A DNA stretch of 64,000 bases from Ferruginibacter sp. (GCA_025350645.1 JANXXM010000145.1:29331-93330); one strand, 5' to 3'; positions 18,309 to 28,429 are shown, numbered from the stretch's first letter. A program made the numbers and translations. The notes: generated by a model not told the origin, from the sequence alone.

Positions 18309-19580
18309 TTATGTATGATGAATCATACTTTCTTTTAGGAACGGGTTATTTTTGGGCACTAGTGAATTTTTCTCGAAAAACCTTCCTGTACCCCACATAA
18401 TTATTCCTATAAATAAACAGGCAACACCAAATTCAAAAGGTAGTAATTCTGCATGAGCACCCAATGTGCCGGGCATTATCATCTGATAAAAATCTATCCA
18501 GTGCCCGAATATGATTAGTACTGCCACAAAGGTAACAACAGTCCAATTTCTTTTAGAACCTTTCTTCATTAAAATTAATAACGGTCCCAGAAAATTAACA
18601 ATAAGATTGAAAAAGAATATACCGGAATATGGACCAGACTGCGTAGCTGTTCCTATACGTGCAATAAAATATCTTGTTTCTTCAGGTTGATTACTATACC
18701 ATATCAACATATACTGATCAAACCATAAATATGCCCAGAATACAGAAAAAGCAAACATAAATTTTCCAATGTCGTGCAAATGCTCTTCTGTTACATATTC
18801 CAGCTGATCCCTGTTTTTAAGAAATATTACAAAAATGGCAATCAATGATAAGCCTGATACAAAAGTACTTGAGAAAGTGTACCAGCTGTACATGGTACTG
18901 TACCAATGAGGATCTATGCTCATAAGCCAAAGCCAGGGTGTAACGGAAGCTACACTTAATCCAAAAAATACGATATAATAAGATGCAAAAGTAAAATTTT
19001 TATCTAACCAGCGTTTAGCCTTTGTATGATCCATAGCTCCATCACTATCTGCATTCAAACTCAGAGAGCGCATTTTTTTTCCCAGTAAAGACCAAAGTAG
19101 CGTACACAAAGCAGACCATACTAAAAAGAAAGTTGGATTTAAGAAACCATGTTTACCATTTAAAATTTTATCGAAAGTCGATGTTCCTTTTACATAAAGA
19201 TTAGGATCTAACCAATGATAAATATCTGTACGGCCTCCTAGTATTAATGCCAGCAAAACAACAAAATTTATTATGCCCAATAAAGGTACCACGCTTGATA
19301 TAGCTTCTGGCACACGCCTCATAGCAGTTTGCCAGCCGCCCATTGCCAAAGTTGTTATACATATAAAAAACATGCTTGCATTTACCAATAGCAGCCAGTA
19401 CACACTATTTTGTAGTAATACTGCCCAAAATCTTGTACTATCATAATTACCATCCCCTGCTACCGGGTGAGTAAACGGGTGAAATTTTATAAAGCCATAC
19501 AATACAGCTATAAGACCAGCCACAATAAGCCCCCATGTCCATTTTTTATAACTGCCTGGTAATTGAAACTGCTGATTCAT
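18309..19580 (-). CDS. actF: Alternative complex III subunit ActF
   Basis: A quinol:cytochrome c oxidoreductase membrane subunit of 423 residues with about ten transmembrane helices. It is homologous to ActC/NrfD-like proteins but more divergent (FWAYLWFDQYMLIWYSNQPEE is characteristic). Identification comes from fold-like hydrophobicity, this motif and its place as the last act gene. It follows actE by 36 bases and precedes cox subunit II by 75 bases, consistent with an ACIII-oxidase supercomplex known in Bacteroidota. Confidence 0.9.
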   Translation of the reverse strand: MNQQFQLPGSYKKWTWGLIVAGLIAVLYGFIKFHPFTHPVAGDGNYDSTRFWAVLLQNSVYWLLLVNASMFFICITTLAMGGWQTAMRRVPEAISSVVPLLGIINFVVLLALILGGRTDIYHWLDPNLYVKGTSTFDKILNGKHGFLNPTFFLVWSALCTLLWSLLGKKMRSLSLNADSDGAMDHTKAKRWLDKNFTFASYYIVFFGLSVASVTPWLWLMSIDPHWYSTMYSWYTFSSTFVSGLSLIAIFVIFLKNRDQLEYVTEEHLHDIGKFMFAFSVFWAYLWFDQYMLIWYSNQPEETRYFIARIGTATQSGPYSGIFFFNLIVNFLGPLLILMKKGSKRNWTVVTFVAVLIIFGHWIDFYQMIMPGTLGAHAELLPFEFGVACLFIGIIMWGTGRFFEKNSLVPKNNPFLKESMIHHT

Positions 19581-19616
19581 CTATAAATATTTTGTATGAG
19601 TATCTTTATTTTTATT

Positions 19617-20261
19617 TTATTTTTTTACTATTGCCGAAGTGTCTTTAGCTGCTGTACCTGTTGTTGTATCTGCCTTCGGTTGTAACGTTCTTATATATTT
19701 TACAATCATCCAGCGTTGTTGTTTGGTGAGCTGAGATGCATAACTACCCATAACTCCTTTTCCATAGTGAATGGAATGAAACATTGTTCCATCTGCCATA
19801 GCTATATACGCTGGCTGGGTAAGATTTGCAACTCCGCCTACATACCCGCCGGTAGAAATTGGTCCGTTTCCTACGCCTTTATCTCCATGGCAAATAGCAC
19901 AATTTATGTTAAACAACCTTTGTGTTTCTGCCATTTGATTTTTCGTCATTGAGTTTATCGGGTTTTTTACTGATGCACTCATAGCATATCCCACGCTATC
20001 ATTTGGCAGTGTATACGGAAATAGTTCTCCTCTTTTTAATGTACCCTGTACAGACATGTTGTTGTAAAAAATCATATTACCGCCCAGTTTGGATATATCC
20101 ATTGTAAACTTTGTAGAATCCCTTAGAGCATAACTTTCATAAGCTCTGCTATAAGCCATATCCGGCATATATATTTTTCCGGGTAAACGTTTACTATCGC
20201 AACTTACAAATGCGGTTGTGCAACCTATTATTATTAAAACTATTATTGTAATTTTTTTCAT
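19617..20261 (-). CDS. actE: Alternative complex III subunit ActE, monoheme cytochrome c lipoprotein
   Basis: Lipid-anchored class I cytochrome c, 214 residues. The signal peptide ends in a lipobox-like FVSC. A single heme site (NCAICHGDKGVGNGP) has a likely axial Met in MADGTMFHSIHYGKGVMGSYA. The ATG at 20261 (MKKITIIVLIIIG) is preferred over one nine codons upstream because the signal peptide starts there. It probably passes electrons from ActA towards the oxidase. Confidence 0.9.
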   Translation of the reverse strand: MKKITIIVLIIIGCTTAFVSCDSKRLPGKIYMPDMAYSRAYESYALRDSTKFTMDISKLGGNMIFYNNMSVQGTLKRGELFPYTLPNDSVGYAMSASVKNPINSMTKNQMAETQRLFNINCAICHGDKGVGNGPISTGGYVGGVANLTQPAYIAMADGTMFHSIHYGKGVMGSYASQLTKQQRWMIVKYIRTLQPKADTTTGTAAKDTSAIVKK

Positions 20262-20307
20262 AACCCCCTGTCTCTTTAATTTGAGCATATAATTTTAAAA
20301 GCCATTT

Positions 20308-20895
20308 TTAATATCCAAGTTCGTGCCTGTACAATTTTTGTTCTTTATCATATCTTCCTATCCACCAGCCTGTTTCTGCCACTTGTATATTTATATCTTT
20401 TGCACCAGCTTTTTGTAAAAAACTTTCTACTTCTGCGTCATCGGTTTTATCTGTACATTCTATAGCCATTACAAAATGATCATCAGTAGCTCTGGCACTG
20501 AAATGATGTTTTTTTATAAAGGGCGACAACTGGCACAAATAACAAAAAGTAAGTACCATACCTACCGCACTAAAGAGAACTGTAAGTTCAAACGTAATAG
20601 GTATCCATGCCGGTAGTGAAAAATGCGGCTTACCGCCAATATTTAAAGGCCAGTCTTTTGTAAAAACCCAGCTAATAAAAGTAAGTGCTGTTGTAGTCCC
20701 CGTAATAGCATAAATAAACCCAGCAGTATGTAAACTTGTTTCCCGCAACCCGAGTGCATGATCCAGCCCATGCACAGGAAAAGGTGTGTATACATCATGA
20801 ATTTTGTATCCTGCTTTCCTTACATTTTTTACCGCAGGAAAAAGTACTGCTTCATCATCAAAAGATCCTACCACAAATTTTTTAATTCCGCTCAT
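20308..20895 (-). CDS. actD: Alternative complex III subunit ActD (DUF3341)
   Basis: Membrane-anchored subunit of 195 residues: an N-terminal cytoplasmic domain (VVGSFDDEAVLFPAVKNVRKAGYKI is split here by family convention), two transmembrane helices (about 59-78 and 95-122) and a short C-terminal domain. DUF3341 occurs almost only in ACIII operons. Its role appears structural. It lies between actC and actE. Confidence 0.9.
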   Translation of the reverse strand: MSGIKKFVVGSFDDEAVLFPAVKNVRKAGYKIHDVYTPFPVHGLDHALGLRETSLHTAGFIYAITGTTTALTFISWVFTKDWPLNIGGKPHFSLPAWIPITFELTVLFSAVGMVLTFCYLCQLSPFIKKHHFSARATDDHFVMAIECTDKTDDAEVESFLQKAGAKDINIQVAETGWWIGRYDKEQKLYRHELGY

Positions 20896-20969
20896 AATAA
20901 TTAATGACTAATAATTAATAATTCTAAAAACACAGCTATTTAAATACTAAATACTCAGTAATAATACTT

Positions 20970-22421
20970 TTAATGTGCATGCTCCACTTCTTCAATATAA
21001 AATTTTTCTGCATCCGCTTTTTCTATATCTCCCATTTTCACTTTATAGTTTTCGCCACTAGTTTTAAGTATTGATTTAATTTCTGCTACAGCAATAACTG
21101 GGAAGTATTTTGCAAAAAGGAAAAAGCAGGTAAAGAACAATCCGAATGTACCCAGGTAAAATCCTATTTCATAAATACTGGGGCTGTAATACGTACTCCA
21201 TGCACTGGGCAAAAAATCTCTGTAAACAGAGGTAACTATAATTACAAAACGCTCGTACCACATACCAATATTTACGATAATACTCATAAAGAAGGTAACA
21301 GAAACATTTCTTCTTAATTTTTTACTCCAAAATAATTGTGGGGATACTACATTACAAAACATCATGAGGTAATAACTCCAGCCATAAGGGCTAAATATGT
21401 TCCCCCTGTTTTGAAAGAATGCATGTATTTCATACGGATTTTGACCGTACCATGCAATAAACAATTCAGTTAAATAAGCTATACCTACAATACTTCCTGT
21501 AAGCACAATTACTTTGTTCATAGCTTCTATATGCCCTATTGTAATATAGTCCTGCAGGTTCAATACTTTTCTTACAATAATTAAAAGCGTTTGCACCATT
21601 GCAAATCCGGAGAATATAGCTCCCGCCACAAAATATGGCGGAAAAATGGTTGTATGCCAGCCAGGTACTACAGATGTTGCAAAGTCAAAAGATACTATGG
21701 TATGAACAGAAAGTACTAGTGGTGTACTTAAACCTGCAAGTACCAGCGAGAGAGATTCGAAACGCTGCCAGTGCTTTGTACTGCCCGTCCAGCCAAATGC
21801 TGCTACGCCATACATCATTTTTCTGAATTTGGTTTTTGCCCGGTCTCTTACTGTAGCAAAATCCGGCAATAAACCACTATACCAAAATAATAATGATACT
21901 GTAAAGTACGTTGATATTGCAAACACATCCCACAGCAACGGGGAGTTAAAGTTTACCCAAAGCGGGCCTCTTGTATTTGGATAAGGAAGAACGAAGAAAG
22001 CCATCCAAACCCTACCCATGTGCCATATAGGAAACTGCCCTGCACACATTACCGCAAAAATTGTCATCGCCTCTGCCGCTCTGTTTACACCTGTTCTCCA
22101 ACCTTGCCTAAATAATAATAATATCGCAGAAATTAACGTACCTGCATGGCCAATACCTACCCACCACACAAAGTTGGTGATATCCCAACCCCAGCCAATC
22201 GTTTTGTTCAGGTTCCATTGGCCAATACCATAAGTAACTTCTCTGTAAATACTGTATACACCAAACATTAGTAATGCCACACTAATGTAAAAACCAATAT
22301 ACCAAAGCCTGCTGGGCTTCATCTCTATTGGGCTTATAATATCCTCTGTAACCTGGTGGTAATCCTTGTTACCGTCTATAAGCGGCTCCCTTTGTTGTGA
22401 TTCGTATTTGAGTAATGACAT
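20970..22421 (-). CDS. actC: Alternative complex III subunit ActC (NrfD-like, quinol-binding)
   Basis: An integral membrane protein of 483 residues with about ten helices from the NrfD/PsrC family. It binds menaquinol and hands electrons to the iron-sulfur clusters of ActB. Recognisable segments include WWVGIGHAGTLISAILLLFR and LPYPNTRGPLWVNFNSPLLWD. The C-terminal tail is acidic and ends EEVEHAH. It lies between actB and actD. Confidence 0.93.
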   Translation of the reverse strand: MSLLKYESQQREPLIDGNKDYHQVTEDIISPIEMKPSRLWYIGFYISVALLMFGVYSIYREVTYGIGQWNLNKTIGWGWDITNFVWWVGIGHAGTLISAILLLFRQGWRTGVNRAAEAMTIFAVMCAGQFPIWHMGRVWMAFFVLPYPNTRGPLWVNFNSPLLWDVFAISTYFTVSLLFWYSGLLPDFATVRDRAKTKFRKMMYGVAAFGWTGSTKHWQRFESLSLVLAGLSTPLVLSVHTIVSFDFATSVVPGWHTTIFPPYFVAGAIFSGFAMVQTLLIIVRKVLNLQDYITIGHIEAMNKVIVLTGSIVGIAYLTELFIAWYGQNPYEIHAFFQNRGNIFSPYGWSYYLMMFCNVVSPQLFWSKKLRRNVSVTFFMSIIVNIGMWYERFVIIVTSVYRDFLPSAWSTYYSPSIYEIGFYLGTFGLFFTCFFLFAKYFPVIAVAEIKSILKTSGENYKVKMGDIEKADAEKFYIEEVEHAH

Positions 22422-22602
22422 ATTGTAAAAATGTGCTTGCTAGCTTATTGCTAAACTTGTTAATTATTTAATCTTACTACATTTTATTTTGAGCCCGGCA
22501 AAAACAACAACATCCTTCCACTTCACTGGCGTTGCACCTTTGTGCATTTTATCTTTATTCAACTTTATTTGCCTGTTTTCAGGCTCCTTTATTCCTCGGA
22601 AT

Positions 22603-25600
22603 TTAAGCGCCAACCTTTTCCATTTTTTTCTCATCCTTTTTTTGCTCTGTATGCTCTTCCCCATCTTCTTTTATTCCTACAAACCTGTCTGTGTTTCTTA
22701 CTTTGGCCAGGTAACTTACGTTTGGTAAAACATGCAATTGTTCCAGCACATAAAAATTACGATTTACCTGCTCCACATTTCTTATTTTATAAACATCACT
22801 TTCTTTATCATTCATATTACCAAATGCAATAGAATTTGTAGGGCAGGCCTGTGCACATGCTACTTTTACATTTCGCACCATTGTAGGGTCCTGTTGTTTT
22901 TTTGCTTCCAGTTTTGTCTCCTGTAGTCTTTGCACACAAAAAGAACATTTTTCAATAACACCTCTGGCTCTTACCGTTACATCTGGGTTTAATACCATCC
23001 GGGTAAGGTCATCATTCATTTGCAGCGTTACCTCATTGGTGTCTATACCAATTAAAGGTTTTTGATTGTCTTTAAAACTATCCGAACCATTAAAATCGAG
23101 CCAGTTAAAGCGACGTACTTTATAAGGGCAGTTATTGGCGCAATACCTTGTACCAATACAACGATTATACGTCATCTGGTTCAATCCTTCACTGCTATGA
23201 TTGGTAGCAGCTACCGGGCATACATTCTCGCATGGTGCGTTATCACAGTGCTGGCACATCATAGGTTGAAAAACAACACTCGGATTTTCTGCTGATCCCA
23301 TAAAGTATCTATCTATTCGCAACCAGTGCATTTCGTGTGCTCTTTGTACCTGTATTTTTCCAACTACACTTACATTATTTTCTGCAGTGCATGCTACTAC
23401 ACATGCGCTACAACCTGTGCAGGTGTTTAAATCTATACTCATCCCCCATTTTATTCCTGGTCTTTCAAAATCCGGGTATTGAGTTGCATCTTTTCTAAAA
23501 TCTTCTTTACCTACAGGTGTTATTTCTTCTCTCTCTTTTCTGGGCTCTTCTAAAACTCCTTCAGGGTTTTTAATAAAACTTACCAGGTTGGTTTCATAAA
23601 TAACCGGCCTGCTTTCAGATGAACCATGCACCTGTGTTTGTGCAAGTGGGTAAGTATCTGCGGTTTTTTCTAAAATGGCAGGTACACTATAACTCATCGT
23701 TACGCCATCAAACCCTACAAATGGGTATGCATTTTGGCCGGCTCCATAAGCTGCCATTCCTATCCTGTCCAAGTTTATATCTTTTTTCTCCGGAGAAGTG
23801 TTGGCGCTTTCTCTGCCATAACCTAAAGCAATACCTACAGTAGAGGGATGAACTCCCGGGATAATTAATGCTGGTAGCCGCAGCTCTTTACCATTTACTA
23901 TAATTTTTATTACAGGCTTTTCCGGATGCACTTCATATTTGTCAGCATCTTTAGCACTATTTGGGTTGGCTACATCAAAACCAAATAATTCTTTAGCTAA
24001 TGCAGGGCTTACCATAGCATAGTTATCCCAGGTTACCTTAGATACAGGGTCTGGCAGTTCCTGCAGCCACGGGTTGTTTGCCTGGCTACCTGTACCTACC
24101 GAAACTTTTTGATACAAAACAATTTCCTTTTCCCCTGCTTTTACAACTCCTATTTTAGCAGCAGCGTCTGCAACCTTAGCTGCACTATAAGCAGCTAAGG
24201 TTATGGGAGCAATTGTTTCTACTATTCCATCCTGTAATGCCTTATCAAAAAGATCTGCACTGCCCAGTTTTGCTGTCCAAAATTCTTTAAAATAAATATC
24301 ATAAGCATCCAGAGAGGCTGGCTGACGGGGTACAGATGTTTTAAAATCTCCTTTAGAAGAATCGGCTACGGCCGTTGCTACATTTACAGCAGCCACCTGC
24401 CCGCTCCATTTTAAGAGTGATGTTTGAAAATTTCTTGTCTTGAATAATGGATATATAACAGGCTGTATAATGCTGATGTATCCTGCTTTTGGTTCTGCAT
24501 CACCCCAGCTTTCCAACCAGTGATGCGATGGGATAATATATTTACATTGTTCCGCAGTTTCATTTAATGAAGCATTAAATGAAATACTTAAAGGCAATTT
24601 TGATAATGCTTCACCAAATTTTTTACCTTCTGCATAACTATATACCGGGTTACAATCATAAATTAACACTGCTCCTACATTGCCGGCGGCCATATCCGCA
24701 GATAATTTTACCATATCTGTGTCTATTCCTTTTCTCACATTGGTTGTAGCACCCCAGTTGATTGTAGTACCGTTTGCTCCTATAATTTCGTTAATGGCAT
24801 TTACTATTATTTGAACATTTGCATCATTGCTGCCGCACACTACTAATGATGTTCCTTTTGCAGCAGCAAGTAAAGCCGCAGTTTTATTTATTCCCTCAGC
24901 CAGGTTACCATCAGCAATGGCCGGCGCTACAACTGTGCCTCCTAATTTTGACAATAATGCCAATGCAATTGCACCAGTTTGTGATGGCTTGTGTGTATAA
25001 CGGTCATCTGCATTACTACCCGTTAAACTCATTATACTTTCAAACTGTATATGCCTGCAAATGTCTGGTTTTTCTCCTTTAATTTTTTTATTTTCACCAT
25101 ACTGCCTGCTAAATTCTACAGGTGTAAGCCATGTACCTAAAAAATCTGCGCCAAGACTTACAATTGTTTTTGCTTTATCAAAATGATAATCTGGCAATAT
25201 TTTTTTACCATACGAAGCTTCATTTGCCAGCAACATACCACTGTAACTTACTGCATCATACTGTATGTGCGTGCTACCGGGATACTTGGCTAAAAATGCT
25301 GCAATAATTTGTAATGTAGAAGGGGAAGTTATAGTAGAAGTAAGCAAAACTATCGGGCGACCGGCAATTGCTGCCATACCATCGGCAATCATTTTATCAA
25401 ATACATCAAAGCCAGGTACTTCCTTAAAATCTGTGCCTGCTTTTTGTAATGGATGGCGAAGGCGTGTAGGATCATACAAATCCAGCACGGAAGCCTGTGC
25501 CTGGGCATTTGTTCCTCCTTTTGTAAGAGAAGAAAGTTCGTTACCTTCTATTTTAATTGGCCTGCCATCTCTTTGCTTTACAACCACGCTTATAGCATCG

Positions 25601-25905
25601 CCGCCGTTTATATAAGTAGATGCATAATAATTTGGTACTCCTGGTATAACATTATCTGGTCTTTGCAAGTAAGGCACCGCCTTTCTTACGGGCATTTCGC
25701 AACTGGCTGCAATGGCTGCAGCTGCAGTACTAAAGCCAAGATATTTAAGAAAGTCTCTCCTTGGTGTTTTTATATCCAGCAAACCTTTACTGTCTAACTC
25801 TTCTATAGGTAACAATTCTTCCTGAAATTCCTTTGCGGCTGATTTCTTAAATGCATCTGTGTGATTAAGTTCTCCGAAATTTTGCCAGTACTGGTTATTG
25901 CTCAT
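22603..25905 (-). CDS. actB: Alternative complex III subunit ActB, Tat-type iron-sulfur protein
   Basis: A periplasmic subunit of 1100 residues fusing a molybdopterin-oxidoreductase-like domain (without an obvious cofactor role) to a ferredoxin-like domain. A Tat motif is at residues 48-55 (PRRDFLKY) followed by an alanine-rich stretch. Four cysteine clusters lie in the C-terminal third: CTGCSACVVACTAEN, CQHCDNAPCENVCP, CIGTRYCANNCPYKV and CSFCVQRL with CAQACPTN. These fit one 3Fe-4S and three 4Fe-4S clusters in the characterised complexes. It lies between actA and actC. Confidence 0.95.
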   Translation of the reverse strand: MSNNQYWQNFGELNHTDAFKKSAAKEFQEELLPIEELDSKGLLDIKTPRRDFLKYLGFSTAAAAIAASCEMPVRKAVPYLQRPDNVIPGVPNYYASTYINGGDAISVVVKQRDGRPIKIEGNELSSLTKGGTNAQAQASVLDLYDPTRLRHPLQKAGTDFKEVPGFDVFDKMIADGMAAIAGRPIVLLTSTITSPSTLQIIAAFLAKYPGSTHIQYDAVSYSGMLLANEASYGKKILPDYHFDKAKTIVSLGADFLGTWLTPVEFSRQYGENKKIKGEKPDICRHIQFESIMSLTGSNADDRYTHKPSQTGAIALALLSKLGGTVVAPAIADGNLAEGINKTAALLAAAKGTSLVVCGSNDANVQIIVNAINEIIGANGTTINWGATTNVRKGIDTDMVKLSADMAAGNVGAVLIYDCNPVYSYAEGKKFGEALSKLPLSISFNASLNETAEQCKYIIPSHHWLESWGDAEPKAGYISIIQPVIYPLFKTRNFQTSLLKWSGQVAAVNVATAVADSSKGDFKTSVPRQPASLDAYDIYFKEFWTAKLGSADLFDKALQDGIVETIAPITLAAYSAAKVADAAAKIGVVKAGEKEIVLYQKVSVGTGSQANNPWLQELPDPVSKVTWDNYAMVSPALAKELFGFDVANPNSAKDADKYEVHPEKPVIKIIVNGKELRLPALIIPGVHPSTVGIALGYGRESANTSPEKKDINLDRIGMAAYGAGQNAYPFVGFDGVTMSYSVPAILEKTADTYPLAQTQVHGSSESRPVIYETNLVSFIKNPEGVLEEPRKEREEITPVGKEDFRKDATQYPDFERPGIKWGMSIDLNTCTGCSACVVACTAENNVSVVGKIQVQRAHEMHWLRIDRYFMGSAENPSVVFQPMMCQHCDNAPCENVCPVAATNHSSEGLNQMTYNRCIGTRYCANNCPYKVRRFNWLDFNGSDSFKDNQKPLIGIDTNEVTLQMNDDLTRMVLNPDVTVRARGVIEKCSFCVQRLQETKLEAKKQQDPTMVRNVKVACAQACPTNSIAFGNMNDKESDVYKIRNVEQVNRNFYVLEQLHVLPNVSYLAKVRNTDRFVGIKEDGEEHTEQKKDEKKMEKVGA

Positions 25906-26012
25906 AATAATTTATAATGTGATAATTTGCTGATTATTTCCATCCGTTAGAATTATACAAAGCTTTGATCTAAACATCAACATATAACTCAATGCCTTAT
26001 TTGCTAATTTTC

Positions 26013-27284
26013 TTAATAGTGACATTTTTGACATTCCGTTCCACCAATTTTTTCTACTGTTACACTATCCAACTTATGGTTTTTAATATCGGTATGAAAT
26101 TTTTCGTAAATACTGTAAAACTTATTTCCTGTACTGTCATCTTTATTGTAAAAATCTACTTTAGATTCTCTGTGGCAATTGATACACCATCCCATACTTA
26201 AATCTGAAAACTGATATACTTCCGGCATTTCCTGAATATTGCCGTGGCAGGTCTGACAGTTTTGTTTGCCCACTTTTATGTGCTGGCTGTGGTTAAAGTA
26301 CACATGATCCGGAAGGTTATGAATTCTTATCCACTCTATGGGATGAGCACCATCAGGTATGCCATCTTTGTTATTATCCGGATTGTATTCTTTTTTCTCT
26401 GGGTTCCAGCCGGTGTAAGAATATAATTTTTGTATTTCCGCAGTACCATTTACCTGCGAACCATCTTCTCTTACAATCTGTTCCCCTTTGTATTCCTTAA
26501 TAGCCATGTGGCAGTTCATACATACGTTTACAGAGGGAATGCTCCCCTGCTTGCTATCCTGTGCACCACCATGGCAATACAAACAGTTTATCTGGTTTAT
26601 ACCAGCATGTACTTTATGAGAATAATAAATTGGCTGCTGCGGCTGGTAATGTTTGGATCGTCCCAGGCCCATAGCTGCATTTATAGTAAGATAACCACCC
26701 ATGCCAAAAAGCAAAAAAACGGCAGTCATTAAATATGTTTTATTTCTGTAAAAAGGTACTGGCTCGCCACGAAGTACACCTTCCTTTTCATCCGTAAGTT
26801 TTCTCAAGTTACTGTTTACCTGTAATAAAATAAAAGCAATGATGGCTAGTGCAAGAGTAAGAATACCGAATAGAAGAGAGTTGTTTTCACCATCTGGCTG
26901 TTCTCCTCCCACCGGGCCTTTTGCCACAGGAGCTACATAATCATTTGCATATTTTAAGATAGCATCAACTTCTTCTTTTTTCAATTGACCGAAAGCGGTC
27001 ATTACTGTAGGTTTCCATTTATCATACAAGTTTTTAGCATAAGGATCAGCAGCAATCATTCCGGCAGGATTTTTCATCCACTTGTATATCCATTCAGCAT
27101 TTGGCTGCCTGGCCACTGCTCCTTTAAGTGCAGGGCCTGTATAATCCTGATCTGGCTTATGACAATTGGAGCAATTTGCCTTAAAAAGTGCCTCACCGTC
27201 AGCTGCAAAACTGCTATTTGATATGATGTTTAGAAACAAAAGGCTTGCAAGAAACCGATAAATGAATTTTGATTGACGATTCAT
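26013..27284 (-). CDS. actA: Alternative complex III subunit ActA, multiheme cytochrome c with extra N-terminal cytochrome domain
   Basis: A cytochrome of 423 residues with six heme motifs: CSNCH, CLYCH, CMNCH, CQTCH, CINCH and CQKCH. The first belongs to a class I cytochrome c domain (residues about 28-115, KANCSNCHKPDQDYTGPAL). A transmembrane helix (about 130-150) separates it from the five-heme ActA core. The start at 27284 gives a clean signal peptide (FIYRFLASLLFLNIISNSSFAA); an upstream ATG adds 23 unlikely residues. It is the first gene of the 16.5-kb respiratory block. Confidence 0.93.
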   Translation of the reverse strand: MNRQSKFIYRFLASLLFLNIISNSSFAADGEALFKANCSNCHKPDQDYTGPALKGAVARQPNAEWIYKWMKNPAGMIAADPYAKNLYDKWKPTVMTAFGQLKKEEVDAILKYANDYVAPVAKGPVGGEQPDGENNSLLFGILTLALAIIAFILLQVNSNLRKLTDEKEGVLRGEPVPFYRNKTYLMTAVFLLFGMGGYLTINAAMGLGRSKHYQPQQPIYYSHKVHAGINQINCLYCHGGAQDSKQGSIPSVNVCMNCHMAIKEYKGEQIVREDGSQVNGTAEIQKLYSYTGWNPEKKEYNPDNNKDGIPDGAHPIEWIRIHNLPDHVYFNHSQHIKVGKQNCQTCHGNIQEMPEVYQFSDLSMGWCINCHRESKVDFYNKDDSTGNKFYSIYEKFHTDIKNHKLDSVTVEKIGGTECQKCHY

Positions 27285-27328
27285 ATAAGAAACCGGGGGT
27301 TTTTCGGAAAATAAATCAATTCCGAGTG

Positions 27329-27336
27329 CAAAAATA
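27329..27336 (-). promoter_or_regulatory. Candidate -7 promoter element of the act-cox operon
   Basis: Read on the minus strand the bases are TATTTTTG, an exact TAnnTTTG match, 44 bases upstream of actA. TTG at 27361-27359 is 22 bases further upstream, slightly longer than the usual spacing. Confidence 0.4.
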
Positions 27337-27514
27337 AGACAGGATGTTGACAAACTATCAACAATTGATAATTTTTTTTACCTTATTTATACTCGTATTT
27401 ACCAAATGCTTTATATTAAAATTTTATCCTCTTTTTAATTTATAATTGATAATTAAATAAGAGGCATCTAAAAAAAAGAATATTTTTTAAAAAAAAATCG
27501 GGCAATTTTGCGGC

Positions 27515-28393
27515 ATGTTTAAAAATCTTCGGAGCAGGTGGAAGGTTACAGGTTTACAGCTACTATTCGTTATTGCAACATTTGCTTTAGGGGGTAGTTT
27601 ATGTGGCTATATAGGCAGAAAATTATTGGACCTTTTTAATATAGAAAAAGCTGTTGTATGGGTAATAATGTATGTAGTTATCATTACTACTTTATGGCCA
27701 TTATGTGTAGTAGCGGTAAGTATTCCGCTTGGGCAGTTTTCTTTTTTTAAAAATTATCTCAAAAGGATTTTTAGCCGGTTAAGCGGCGGCAATAAAACTA
27801 TGCCTGAAGACAAAAAAATTAACGTAGCTATTTTTGCAAGTGGCGCTGGCAGTAATGCTTTAGCGGTAATTAAGCATTTTTCCGATAATAAAAATATACT
27901 CGTAAAAGTTATCATTACCAATAATGCTGCTGCAGGAGTAATAGCAATTGCAAAAAATGCTGCAATTATTTATGAAATTATTAATCCGAAAAATAATAAT
28001 TCACAATCTTATTTGGAAGTTTTAAAAAAGTATAAAATTGATTTCATACTTCTTGCGGGCTATTTAAAAATGATTCCGGCAAATGTGATAAAAGCATACC
28101 CAAAAAAGATTATAAATATTCACCCTGCATTATTGCCGGCGTATGGTGGTATTGGCATGTATGGTATGCGTGTGCATGATGCTGTAGTTGCTGCAAAGGA
28201 AAGAGAAAGTGGCATTACTATCCATAAAGTAGATGAAATATACGACAACGGGGAAATTATTTTTCAGGAGAAATTTGAATTATCAGCAAATGAAACTGCA
28301 GATACACTGGCTGCAAAAATTCATTTGCTAGAGCATAAGTGGTATGGCAAAGTTGCGGAGGAAGCTATATATAAAATTCATAACCTTGTATAA
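27515..28393 (+). CDS. purN: DUF6787 membrane domain fused to phosphoribosylglycinamide formyltransferase (PurN)
   Basis: One uninterrupted frame of 292 residues. Residues 1-95 look like a two-helix DUF6787 protein (WKVTGLQLLFVIATFALGG, VSIPLGQFSFFKNYLKRIF). Residues 96-292 are PurN, which formylates GAR in purine synthesis: IFASGAGSNALAVIKHF, LLAGYLKMIP, the catalytic NIHPALLP (Asn and His) and DEIYDNGEIIFQ (Asp). An in-frame ATG at 27800 (MPEDKKINV) could start PurN alone, but no good ribosome-binding site is evident before it. It converges with atpH. Confidence 0.85.
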   Translation: MFKNLRSRWKVTGLQLLFVIATFALGGSLCGYIGRKLLDLFNIEKAVVWVIMYVVIITTLWPLCVVAVSIPLGQFSFFKNYLKRIFSRLSGGNKTMPEDKKINVAIFASGAGSNALAVIKHFSDNKNILVKVIITNNAAAGVIAIAKNAAIIYEIINPKNNNSQSYLEVLKKYKIDFILLAGYLKMIPANVIKAYPKKIINIHPALLPAYGGIGMYGMRVHDAVVAAKERESGITIHKVDEIYDNGEIIFQEKFELSANETADTLAAKIHLLEHKWYGKVAEEAIYKIHNLV

Positions 28394-28429
28394 AAAGGAG
28401 CTAATAAATTACCGCTTTTTGTATAATTT

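Noticed and set aside
22464..22664. 66-residue lysine-rich open frame between actC and actB (minus strand)
   Set aside because: It starts inside the end of actB in another frame, has no signal or domain, and its composition reflects the Lys-rich actB tail. Probably not a gene.
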